Shown here piece after piece: positions 1 through 7,620 of a stretch of DNA of 64,000 nucleotides (the first letter of the stretch is position 1; each line of letters starts with the position of its first letter). The notes below the pieces were generated by a model that was not told the DNA's origin, searched no databases, and worked only from the letters and a program-made list of their open reading frames with translations. The stretch is from assembly GCA_913060815.1 (NCBI GenBank), contig CAJXSZ010000013.1, forward strand, positions 1 through 64,000, given 5' to 3'. A program made the translations under genes and the position numbers. This DNA comes from an uncultured Sulfitobacter sp. (GTDB taxonomy: Bacteria; Pseudomonadota; Alphaproteobacteria; Rhodobacterales; Rhodobacteraceae).

Positions 1-46
1 AGATTTCTGCCTGTCTCGTGGGCTCGGAGATGTGTATAAGAGACAG
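1..46 (+). other. Untrimmed Illumina Nextera P7 (N703) adapter
   Basis: This is not biological sequence. Bases 1-4 match the end of the P7 flow-cell primer, 5-12 (TTCTGCCT) match the i7 barcode as written in oligo N703, and 13-46 match the Nextera read-2 transposase adapter. The 19-base Tn5 mosaic end occupies 28-46. Genomic DNA therefore starts at 47 and the contig was not trimmed here. Open frames that start inside this stretch are artefacts. The match is from memory of the published adapter oligos. Confidence 0.97.
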
Positions 47-48
47 AC

Positions 49-1440
49 CGTGGAGATTACCGCAAACTCATGCAGCATTTGGTTTCGTCCAAGCGCACCG
101 AGCAGCTCAAGGACAAAGAACCTTTCCTGCCCCAGCAAGGGCCGGCGCGGGGCGTACCCGAAGCAACCCCGGGGCGTTTCTGTTTCCTTATCCACTACAC
201 CGAGGAAGAAGATGTGTTGCGTTCCGATCCGTCCTTCGCTGGGTTCAGCGAAGAGGAAAGGGCCAACTGGATGGAATGGGTCAAGCGTGTCGGTCCTGGC
301 TTTGCCTGGCCGGTAAAAGGCGGGACCTCGCGGACTGGTGCCTCAGCGGAAGGTATGATCATGTCAGTGCCTCTGCTGCCCAAGGATATGATGGGTAAAA
401 ACCGGAAAGCCGCGCGCGAAATGATCAAATCTTCTGCGGGAATGGCCGCTGAATTTGGAGCAAGCCGTTTTGGCCTTGGTGCGTTCACATCCATTGTCAC
501 CAGTGGCGGCGCAGCCGTTGCGGGCCAAGGCGTGCCTGTCACGAGTGGCAACACACTCACAACAGTATCGGGTGTGACTGCGCTTACCCGTGCAGCGCGC
601 CGTGTCGGGATGGATCCAGCCGATGCGCATATTGTGGTGGTTGGTGCGACAGGAGCGATCGGTCGCTTGGCTAGCTTGATGCTGTCAAGGCAGGCAAAAC
701 GCCTGACCTTGGTTGGCAACGGCGGAAATGTCCAAGCGCACAAGTTCTTGGACAAGGTTGCCGATGAGGTCGTACACGCCCTCGCTTCTGAGCAACCTAC
801 CCCCCGCTGCGGTGGTCTGAGCAAAACCGTGCGCAAGCTGATGGCCGGAAAAGACAAAGATGCCGTAAAAGGTGCGGCGAAAGACTTCGAACTGGCCTGC
901 ACGCGAAGAGGGCAAGATGCGCCAATTCAGGTAACAACAGACCTCAAAGCCGCTCTGGAGACTGCCGATATGGTTTTGGTCGCCACCAGCGCAGATGTCA
1001 CATTCCTCGATCCAACCCAGCTTCGTCCGGGTACGGTTGTGTGCGATGTTGCGCGACCTGCAAACGTGGCCCATGCCGATTTGTCAGAAAACGGTGTGCT
1101 GGTGTTTGATGGTGGTCTGGTCAACCCACCCTTCCCTGTAAACCTTGGGCCCTTCCAAAACCTGCCCGAAAACCTGTGCTGGGGATGTCTCGGAGAGACA
1201 ATGCTTCTGGCGCTGGAAGGAGAGACCGAGGATTACAGCATTGGTCGCGATCTGAGCCTTGCACAGGCGGATCGTATGTCTGAAATGGCGCGCCGACACG
1301 GGTTCGAACCTGCCGAGCCTCAGTGGTATGGTACCATGCTTGCGGATGATGATTTCAAGCGCGTTGCCGAAGCCTATGCGCGGCGCCAGAAAGAGGACGC
1401 ACCTGCGAAGGCTGTCGAGATCAGTCTGGTTTCACACTGA
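49..1440 (+). CDS. Acyl-ACP reductase (AAR)-like Rossmann protein, 5' truncated
   Basis: The first ATG in frame is at 70, but the frame is open back to the adapter junction and reads plausibly (RGDYRKL before it), so the true N-terminus lies outside the contig. Counting from 70, the visible 456 residues include a nucleotide-binding motif VVGATGAIGR near residues 190-199. Before it is GLGAFTSIVT and TSGNTLTT; near the C-terminus are CLGETMLLALEG and a segment ending RHGFEPA. These blocks, in this order, resemble cyanobacterial long-chain acyl-[ACP] reductase, which reduces acyl-ACP to fatty aldehyde with NADPH. It is longer than the roughly 340-residue cyanobacterial enzyme: there is extra sequence before the core and an insertion of about 60 residues after the Rossmann motif. 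Whether it makes aldehydes is inference; a related quinate/shikimate-type dehydrogenase is the alternative. No aldehyde-deformylating oxygenase is nearby. Confidence 0.6.
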   Translation, partial: RGDYRKLMQHLVSSKRTEQLKDKEPFLPQQGPARGVPEATPGRFCFLIHYTEEEDVLRSDPSFAGFSEEERANWMEWVKRVGPGFAWPVKGGTSRTGASAEGMIMSVPLLPKDMMGKNRKAAREMIKSSAGMAAEFGASRFGLGAFTSIVTSGGAAVAGQGVPVTSGNTLTTVSGVTALTRAARRVGMDPADAHIVVVGATGAIGRLASLMLSRQAKRLTLVGNGGNVQAHKFLDKVADEVVHALASEQPTPRCGGLSKTVRKLMAGKDKDAVKGAAKDFELACTRRGQDAPIQVTTDLKAALETADMVLVATSADVTFLDPTQLRPGTVVCDVARPANVAHADLSENGVLVFDGGLVNPPFPVNLGPFQNLPENLCWGCLGETMLLALEGETEDYSIGRDLSLAQADRMSEMARRHGFEPAEPQWYGTMLADDDFKRVAEAYARRQKEDAPAKAVEISLVSH

Positions 1441-1514
1441 CAGTGTTTTACCTTGGCAGCAGACGGCCTTGTGCCCAACCTGAGACGAGCGGTTTTTGAA
1501 ATAGATGCACCAGA

Positions 1515-1557
1515 GCGTTTCGCCTTTCGTGATATACCTCACAAAAAGGCGGAACGC
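1515..1557. terminator. Possible hairpin terminator between convergent genes
   Basis: An inverted repeat (GCGTTTCGCCTTT at 1515-1527, AAAGGCGGAACGC at 1545-1557) gives a 13-bp stem with one G-U pair and a 17-base loop. It lies between two convergent genes. No clear U-tract follows on either strand, so its role as a terminator is tentative. Confidence 0.35.
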
Positions 1558-1602
1558 ATAAGGCGTTTATGGAAACCTGTCTGGGCTGATCCGTTCAGGA
1601 GG

Positions 1603-3204
1603 TCATTCCGTTTCAACCGGTGCCGTATCTTTTGCGAACCGCAGCTTGGGGGCACTCATGTCGCTGACATCAAGCACGTAATCTTTCGTTTCATCTTGCG
1701 GAACGTGGGTGACAAAGTCGGCAGTGCCATCATAGGCAGACACCCGATCCCATCCCAGCAGCTTGGTTCCGCTTTCGTCATAGCGTGCCGTATCAGCCCA
1801 TGGGGCCGTCCAGAAAAGCATCGGGTCAAAATAGGCGCCACGCCCCTTTGCGTTATAATCAATTTTCGAGAGCCGTATCTGGCCATCTTCATCGCTTGCG
1901 TACTGGCGAAGCTGATGTTCGGGAAAATCGATCGAGATCATCGCGGGGGCGCTGTCATGGACACCGTTATTTGCGAAAACACCAATATCGACGCGCGACA
2001 TGCTCCGTGGTTTACCCTGCGCTCCGAGCGGGTCGGGTTCCGTCCATGGATCGTGCCAGTTGATACGAATTCTTGCTGCGCGGTTGTCTGGCCCCTGCGG
2101 CTCAATCGACACCCGCTTCGGGTCTCCCCGCAACAGCCGCCATTCAAAGCTCAGCGGTTTGTCCGTAAGCGCTTTTGTATCCTCGGCGGTCACGACAAGT
2201 TCTTTTTCCCAAGCGAAGCTGCGCCATGTGCGCCCGATCGCAGCAGGCGTGTTTAAAAAGCGCTCATCCAGACCCGCAAGCCCCGCAGACGGCAGGAAAT
2301 CCTCCTTGACGACTCGCAGTCGGACAAGTGGCGGGACATCTTCGGGGCGCAATTTGGATGCCTGCTCAACCATCCGGCCCGCCTGAACAAGCCGGCCTTG
2401 AAATACTGCGGGATGCGCATTGCCTGTCAGATACTCTTCGCGCGATGACACTGACTTTAGATTGCGGCGCAGGATCATCTGTACCGTTGGCGCAATCAGA
2501 CCGTTTTCACGCAAAAACTCAAACGTGTCCGCAGGCAAGGCAGCAAGGGTCAAAGCAATCGCATTAAGAAAGACTTTGTCAGACCCCGACGATCCCTGAC
2601 TGATGATCGTGTAAGGCCAGTTGATCGGAAAAAGGTCCGCATTATCGTGATCGCGATGCTCGGGATAAACATAGATGTGATTGTTTACATAGAGCATCGG
2701 CGTGACTTGCCGCCACGACGGATTTGTCATGGCAAGACGCGGCAGGCTGCGCGGCGCAGGCCCATTGGTGACCGCTGTCGAAGAATTCCCGAATACCACC
2801 GCGGGAAAGATAATCCGTCCGGCCAGTCCGGTATCCAGCTGATCGGACTGAAGCTCTGGGCCGTATTTAAGATTCGCAAGAGCGGGATAATCTGAAGGTT
2901 TGAGGCTGGAATGTCCCCGATCCCTGTTGTCATAGATGACCTGATTGAACCCGTTGATGGCATTTTTGCTCATCAAGAATCTAAGCAGACGCGCTCCGTC
3001 TTGCCTGTTCGCAGGTCCGATGATCGGCAGGTTGGCATCAGCTTCGGGAAAAGTAAGACCTGTCGCGGCCCAAGTGGCCTGACTGGTTTGCGTAAGTCCT
3101 TGTTTTAAAATTTTTATTTCCCCAGCACCGGCCGAAGGCCCAAGCCACGTAGCGACAAGTGTTAGGGCAAGTGTAGGACCGAATAAGGAGAGCCATTTAC
3201 GCAT
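1603..3204 (-). CDS. Conserved secreted protein of unknown function
   Basis: The chosen start (MRKWLSLFGP) gives a clear Sec signal peptide: basic start, hydrophobic run, and an alanine-rich end (GPSAGAGE) near residue 27. The frame continues 27 codons upstream but that extension would bury the signal. The mature part is about 505 residues, soluble, rich in Asp, Trp and Pro, with blocks such as NWPYTIISQGSSGSDK and NWHDPWTEPDPLG. I do not recognise a catalytic motif or a named domain. It is convergent with the preceding gene and divergent from the VPLPA-CTERM gene, with about 105 bp between the two starts. A secreted carbohydrate- or protein-interacting role is possible but unsupported. Confidence 0.75.
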   Translation of the reverse strand: MRKWLSLFGPTLALTLVATWLGPSAGAGEIKILKQGLTQTSQATWAATGLTFPEADANLPIIGPANRQDGARLLRFLMSKNAINGFNQVIYDNRDRGHSSLKPSDYPALANLKYGPELQSDQLDTGLAGRIIFPAVVFGNSSTAVTNGPAPRSLPRLAMTNPSWRQVTPMLYVNNHIYVYPEHRDHDNADLFPINWPYTIISQGSSGSDKVFLNAIALTLAALPADTFEFLRENGLIAPTVQMILRRNLKSVSSREEYLTGNAHPAVFQGRLVQAGRMVEQASKLRPEDVPPLVRLRVVKEDFLPSAGLAGLDERFLNTPAAIGRTWRSFAWEKELVVTAEDTKALTDKPLSFEWRLLRGDPKRVSIEPQGPDNRAARIRINWHDPWTEPDPLGAQGKPRSMSRVDIGVFANNGVHDSAPAMISIDFPEHQLRQYASDEDGQIRLSKIDYNAKGRGAYFDPMLFWTAPWADTARYDESGTKLLGWDRVSAYDGTADFVTHVPQDETKDYVLDVSDMSAPKLRFAKDTAPVETE

Positions 3205-3309
3205 GGCATCAGATTGGCAAACCCTGTGAGTGTTGTCCATGATCACAAGAATTTGTTTGACAATTTGGCAGAAATCACTCGTCATGGAATGAGATTGAAA
3301 GGGGATGTT

Positions 3310-4080
3310 ATGAAAAAATTATCCATTTGCGCGGTCTTGCTGTCTACTGCTGGAGCTTTTGGCGCAAGCGCGGGCACAGTTGTTTTCGATCCAGGTCAAG
3401 CTGGTGCAGATACAATCACAGACTCGGGCTTTTCGAATTTCACGAGTTTGGATCTCAACCAAGATGGTGTAAATGACATCGAACTGGGCATTGGTGGATA
3501 TTTCCGCGCTGGTGGTTTTGTAAACGCTCTCTCTGATCAATTTCGCTTTGTAGGTGGTCCTCCAAATGTCACTCCCCCGACCGTCACCGTAACAGACGCT
3601 GCGGGACGAGACGTTCTAATTGATGACCCCAATTCATTTGAGGCACCGTATCAAGAGGTGTACATCTCTTCGACCAATGGCATCGCTGATCTTTTCGATG
3701 CTGGCGATGTGGTTGGCGCAAATACTTTCGGTGACGATAGCGGGTTTCAAGACCTTTTTGATGCTGCCAGCGATAACGCGATCCCTAACGTAGGTGATGG
3801 CGGTTTCTTGGGCTTCCGCCTGGATATCGGCACGTCGATCTATAGACAACTGGACGGCTTTCTTCCGACAGGGTTCGCCAGTACCCCAGAGAGCTTTTAC
3901 GCTTTTCTCGAAGTAGAACATGGTTCGATTATCTTTGGGCAAGCGGGCTTTAACAATGTTGCGGGTGCAGGTGCAATCATTCCGGGCGGGCCTACCACAC
4001 CGATCCCGTTGCCGGCTGGTCTCCCGCTTTTGCTTGCGGGTCTTGGCGCCTTTGCTTTCGTGAAGCGGCGTAAATCCTGA
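3310..4080 (+). CDS. VPLPA-CTERM sorting-domain secreted protein
   Basis: The start MKKLSICAVL has a purine-rich site (GAAAGGGG) 5 bases upstream and opens a Sec signal peptide ending around GASAG. The C-terminus carries the full tripartite sorting signal: IPLPAG, a hydrophobic helix (LPLLLAGLGAFAFV) and a basic tail KRRKS. This is the VPLPA/PEP-CTERM class, processed by an exosortase and typical of bacteria that make exopolysaccharide. The middle is acidic and Gly/Asp-rich (for example DLNQDGVNDIELGIGG), as in extracellular matrix proteins of this group. No exosortase is seen in the window, so it must be elsewhere. A strong terminator follows 24 bp downstream. A second VPLPA-CTERM protein lies at 54260-55000. 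Confidence 0.85.
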   Translation: MKKLSICAVLLSTAGAFGASAGTVVFDPGQAGADTITDSGFSNFTSLDLNQDGVNDIELGIGGYFRAGGFVNALSDQFRFVGGPPNVTPPTVTVTDAAGRDVLIDDPNSFEAPYQEVYISSTNGIADLFDAGDVVGANTFGDDSGFQDLFDAASDNAIPNVGDGGFLGFRLDIGTSIYRQLDGFLPTGFASTPESFYAFLEVEHGSIIFGQAGFNNVAGAGAIIPGGPTTPIPLPAGLPLLLAGLGAFAFVKRRKS

Positions 4081-4103
4081 ATAGCCACACCTGACTTGAA
4101 GTT

Positions 4104-4132
4104 AAGCCGCCCATCTTGTGGGCGGCTTTTGC
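4104..4132 (+). terminator. Rho-independent terminator
   Basis: A perfect 10-bp stem (AAGCCGCCCA / TGGGCGGCTT) with a 5-base loop (4114-4118) is followed by a T-rich stretch. It lies 24 bp after the VPLPA-CTERM stop codon and before the glycosyltransferase start at 4180. Confidence 0.85.
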
Positions 4133-4179
4133 TTTGCAAATCATCATAGTATCGACTGTACATCCAAGATTTAGGCTCC

Positions 4180-5430
4180 ATGACCAAAGCAACCAGCATC
4201 TTCATCACCAACAACGGCCTCTCGGATCACATCGGAGTGGCGCAGGTTTTGCCTTATCTTCAGGGCCTCGCGCGGAACGGGCACGACATCACGGTGATTT
4301 CGGTTGAGGATCCGGCGAAGTGGGCGGTCACCCCCCCTGCCTCGCTCTCGGCTGAAAATGACCCGTCCTGTGCAGGCACATTACGGTTTTCTCCGGTGTT
4401 TCGTCGCGCAGGGATGGTAGGTCGGGCGCAACGGTTTTTCGTGCCCATGCAAATGCTCAAACGGCTGCGGCAGGAAATGAAGAAACGCGCGACCGATCTG
4501 ATCCACTGCCGCAGCTACATGCCGCTGGGTCCCAGCCTCACTGCGGCCAAGGAGCATGGCGCCGCCTTGATGTGCGATGTGCGCGGGTTCTGGATTGACC
4601 AGAGAATTGAGGGAGACGCGTGGTCGAAGAGTAACCTGCTGGACCGCGCCAAAATCGCCCACTTCCGCAAGCTTGAGGCCCGCGCCTATGCTGAGGCCGC
4701 GCAGATCGTGACTCTCACTGAGGATGCCAAAGACGTTATTGCGGCTGCGCCAAGCTATGGTGGTTGCCCGATCACGGTGGTGCCCTGTTCGGTGGATCAA
4801 GAGGCATTTGATATTTCACCTCAGGCCCGGACGCAGGTCCGCTCAAGCCTAGGTATTCCGGATGATGCGCTGGTGGTATGTTATCTGGGGTCCAGTAGTG
4901 GTGTTTACCGGATGGACATTGTGAATCGCGTCTTTGAGGCAGCCCGTCAGCTTGTCCCGCAGGCCAGACTACTGCTGATGGGTAATCATCAGAGTGCCGA
5001 GCACGTCCGCACTGCAGCCTCACACGGGGTGACACTGGAGGAGGACGAGGTGATCACCTGCCGCGTTCCCCATGCGGAGGTGCCGAACTACCTCAATGCG
5101 GCGGATATCGGACTGTCCTTTCAAGTCTCCACCCCGTCGAGTCTGGGTGTGTCTGCCACCAAGGTAGGCGAGTACATGGCCTGCGGCCTCCCTGTGGCCT
5201 CTAACCATGGCGTGGGTGACATCGAGAGGATTGTGCAGGATGGTCAATATGGTGCCGTGCTGCAGAATGACAGTCAGGATGAGGTAAACCGCGTGGCGCG
5301 CGTGCTGGTCGATCTGGCGCAAGCTGGCAGGCGCGTGGACATCAAGGAGCAGGGGCGCAAGCACTATTCATTGACCGAGGCCGTTGCACGGTATGACAGT
5401 GTTTATCGGGCTGTCGCTAAAAACCGGTAA
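4180..5430 (+). CDS. Group 1 glycosyltransferase (GT4-like, GT-B fold)
   Basis: 416 residues with the two-domain layout of GT-B retaining glycosyltransferases. The N-terminal acceptor domain begins with ITNNGLSDHIGVAQVLPYLQGLARNGHDITVIS, a segment with the Gly-rich loop and amphipathic helix seen in GT4 enzymes. The C-terminal donor domain has VVCYLGSSSGVYRMD and the nucleotide-sugar block SATKVGEYMACGLPV around residues 325-340. It would transfer a sugar from a nucleotide donor to a growing glycan in the cytoplasm. It is convergent with the deacetylase-ATP-grasp-glycosyltransferase operon, so this 4.2-8.7 kb block is probably one surface-glycan locus. No strong ribosome site precedes the ATG. 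Donor and acceptor cannot be read from sequence. Confidence 0.85.
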   Translation: MTKATSIFITNNGLSDHIGVAQVLPYLQGLARNGHDITVISVEDPAKWAVTPPASLSAENDPSCAGTLRFSPVFRRAGMVGRAQRFFVPMQMLKRLRQEMKKRATDLIHCRSYMPLGPSLTAAKEHGAALMCDVRGFWIDQRIEGDAWSKSNLLDRAKIAHFRKLEARAYAEAAQIVTLTEDAKDVIAAAPSYGGCPITVVPCSVDQEAFDISPQARTQVRSSLGIPDDALVVCYLGSSSGVYRMDIVNRVFEAARQLVPQARLLLMGNHQSAEHVRTAASHGVTLEEDEVITCRVPHAEVPNYLNAADIGLSFQVSTPSSLGVSATKVGEYMACGLPVASNHGVGDIERIVQDGQYGAVLQNDSQDEVNRVARVLVDLAQAGRRVDIKEQGRKHYSLTEAVARYDSVYRAVAKNR

Positions 5431-5458
5431 CGGATTGCGCCTGACAGACTCAGGACCA

Positions 5459-6439
5459 TCATCTCTTGGACGTGGAAACGCTTTGAGCCAAGTCAAGCAT
5501 GGTCATCGCTTGCATCCCGTGACTGTCACGCAGGGAAACGAAGTGGCGCAAAATAGCGCGCAGGTTTTCCATATTGGCCTCGGTCGCGCGCCCGAAATTA
5601 TGCGGATGCCACCAGAGGTGATAGTTCTTTCCTTGCCGCGCGGCCCTGGTCATCTCGCCTTTTATCCTGCGCCGTTGCGCCTTGGCCATCAGGGAGGACG
5701 TTGAACGCAGCGGACGCAAGAACCGTGATGCAGGTGTGTTGACGAGGTCCGAGGTCACATCATGCGCAGGCGTTGCCAGCGTCGATGTCAGGGGCACAGC
5801 ACTATCCAGAAGCCGAAGGGCCCGCCAATGGCGGCGTTCATCCGCGCGCGCGCGGGGTTGATAGAATGCCACTTCGGGGGTGCCGCGAAACACGGTGATA
5901 CCTGCCTGTCGCGCAGCAATCAGATGGCCTTCGCTTTGCTGATTGCGTGGCAAAACAAGGCTTTGCGTTGTGATACCCTTGGACTGCGCAATGCTCTGTG
6001 CCGCGGCCATATCGGCAGCGAACGCCTCTGTCGTGGCCCCCTCTTCGAGACAATAGAAATGGGAAAAGCTGTGCGACCCGATCTCCTGTCCGGGAGTGTC
6101 CTCGATCTGACGGATCAAAGACAGACCGTAGTGCAGCGGGTCATCTGCCTCCCCCTGCCCGACCCTGTTCAGCACATCGTCATAAGGTGAGAAGTGAGGA
6201 TTGGCATAGTCTGGCCGTGTCGCGGGCAATTGGCTGAGCAGCTCCTCGCGGGTTTCGGCGAAGAGAAATCCGACCGTGGCCCAGGTGGCGGCCACGCCGT
6301 GGTCTTCGAACGCCTGAAGCATCTGAGGTATGGCGCGACGTCCTCCGAGGATCGCATCCGCGTAAGCGTCTTCGTTCGGATTGTCGCGAATGCCCCAGCG
6401 CAGCTCAAAATCCAGAGAAATTGTGAAACTGGATGTCAC
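5459..6439 (-). CDS. Polysaccharide deacetylase family protein
   Basis: I place the start at a GTG (6439) whose bases overlap the TGA of the upstream ATP-grasp gene in a GTGA arrangement, giving 326 residues. The frame is open further upstream but that extension reads as antisense of the neighbour. Candidate metal ligands of the NodB fold are visible: Asp10 in SLDFELRWG and His123/His127 in GSHSFSHF. A second block near the C-terminus (YHLWWHPHNFG) supplies the usual distal histidine. The family removes N-acetyl groups from GlcNAc-type sugars, or acts on related C-N bonds. Genes of this type occur with ATP-grasp proteins and glycosyltransferases in exopolysaccharide or lipid-glycan loci, as here. 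No signal peptide is seen, so it probably acts on a cytoplasmic precursor. Confidence 0.85.
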   Translation of the reverse strand: MTSSFTISLDFELRWGIRDNPNEDAYADAILGGRRAIPQMLQAFEDHGVAATWATVGFLFAETREELLSQLPATRPDYANPHFSPYDDVLNRVGQGEADDPLHYGLSLIRQIEDTPGQEIGSHSFSHFYCLEEGATTEAFAADMAAAQSIAQSKGITTQSLVLPRNQQSEGHLIAARQAGITVFRGTPEVAFYQPRARADERRHWRALRLLDSAVPLTSTLATPAHDVTSDLVNTPASRFLRPLRSTSSLMAKAQRRRIKGEMTRAARQGKNYHLWWHPHNFGRATEANMENLRAILRHFVSLRDSHGMQAMTMLDLAQSVSTSKR

Positions 6440-7620
6440 TTTGAACCCGCTTTTTTGAACAAGCGCCGCATGAATTTGCGGGCAAGGCCCAATGGCTCCA
6501 CGAGCGCGGGCCATGGATCGGACGGCTCGTATACCGCCCAAAGTCTTTTCCGCACCGGGCCTGCGTCGTTCATCCGGGGTTTGGGGAAGACGGGGTGCGG
6601 TTTGAAGGCATATCCGGCTTGTGTCACCTTGTCTTTGATCCAGTAACGCCATCGTACGCCAGGCTGCTGGGCACATCCCAGCGGGGTGCCGTCAGGGTCT
6701 ACTACATCAAGATAGGATTGCTGGACGACAGGGCATCCCGCCGCTTCGGATACCGAGAACCACAGCGATGTACGTGGGTTAATTTCGATGAAGTAGAGCT
6801 CACCAGTGCCGGCGTGTTTTTTCATCTCAGCCCCGAATATCCCCTGATAATTGATCGATCGGAGGAAGGTCAAAGCCATCTCGGCGGCGTCCGGTTCTTC
6901 ACTGCTTTGCACAACCGAAGCCGAGCCGATCCCGCGAGGGTACTGGCGCAGCTTGCGACAGGTAAAAAGGGAACTTGCCTCCCCTCCTGCCCTGAGGGTT
7001 CCGCAAACAAGGCGGATTTCGCTTTCCGGTCCCGGGATAAATTCTTGCGCGACCAGTTCACCTGGAAAAGACGAAATCCGAGGCCACAGCGCTGTCAATT
7101 CGGCGTCATCATTGATCACCCAACCTTTTGTGCCCCGCATCATCGCTTTGTGTTCATGCATGCGGGAGGGCTTGAGCAGGATAGGCAGGTTGATTTCGCT
7201 CAGCACTTCGCGCGGTGCGCCAGGCGCAAGCGTCAGGGTGCGCGGGTACTTCAGCCCGAGTTTATCGCATTTTTCGTAAAACGCAGATTTCGTCAGCAAG
7301 AGATCGGCTGCACCTGAGTGATAGCTGTTCTGGATTAGAAAGTCTGGCCGCGAAGTCGAACCGATGAGTTCAATATATTCGTCCGAAGAGGGCATCAGGA
7401 CCGCGGATTGCCCGACCAGCACCTGACGCAACCGTTCAAAGACGTCAAAAGATCCGTCGTCCACAATGCTCTGCGACAGGACAGAAGACGAGAACCCTAC
7501 CTCCCCCGGCCGGCCGACGCCGATCACACTCACGCCGAGGCGTTTCAAAGTGCGCGCGATATGCAGGCCAGTGGGCGAAAGGCCCATCACGACTGCAGTG
7601 GGGCGATCAGGAGCAGTCAT
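6436..7620 (-). CDS. ATP-grasp domain carboxylate-amine ligase-like protein
   Basis: 394 residues. The N-terminal Rossmann-like preATP-grasp part (AVVMGLSPTGLHIARTLKRLG) is followed by an ATP-grasp core. Visible marks are LPILLKPSRMHEHKA (ATP-binding lysine region), ELVAQEFIPG, and the metal-binding YFIEINPRTSLW near residue 280. Such enzymes couple a carboxylate to an amine or thiol through an acyl-phosphate; the closest general resemblance is to carbamoyl-phosphate-synthase-like and D-aspartate-ligase-like proteins. The start overlaps the end of the upstream glycosyltransferase by 14 bp, and the end overlaps the deacetylase start by 4 bp, so the three genes form a tightly coupled operon. 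A role in adding an amino acid or similar group to a glycan is inference. Confidence 0.8.
   Translation of the reverse strand: MTAPDRPTAVVMGLSPTGLHIARTLKRLGVSVIGVGRPGEVGFSSSVLSQSIVDDGSFDVFERLRQVLVGQSAVLMPSSDEYIELIGSTSRPDFLIQNSYHSGAADLLLTKSAFYEKCDKLGLKYPRTLTLAPGAPREVLSEINLPILLKPSRMHEHKAMMRGTKGWVINDDAELTALWPRISSFPGELVAQEFIPGPESEIRLVCGTLRAGGEASSLFTCRKLRQYPRGIGSASVVQSSEEPDAAEMALTFLRSINYQGIFGAEMKKHAGTGELYFIEINPRTSLWFSVSEAAGCPVVQQSYLDVVDPDGTPLGCAQQPGVRWRYWIKDKVTQAGYAFKPHPVFPKPRMNDAGPVRKRLWAVYEPSDPWPALVEPLGLARKFMRRLFKKAGSK

Noticed and set aside
18-398. Frames starting inside the first 46 bases
   Set aside because: Their starts lie in adapter sequence and they are shadows of the AAR-like gene.
1453-2256. 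267-codon + strand frame
   Set aside because: Antisense to the secreted protein gene, no start context, no family resemblance.
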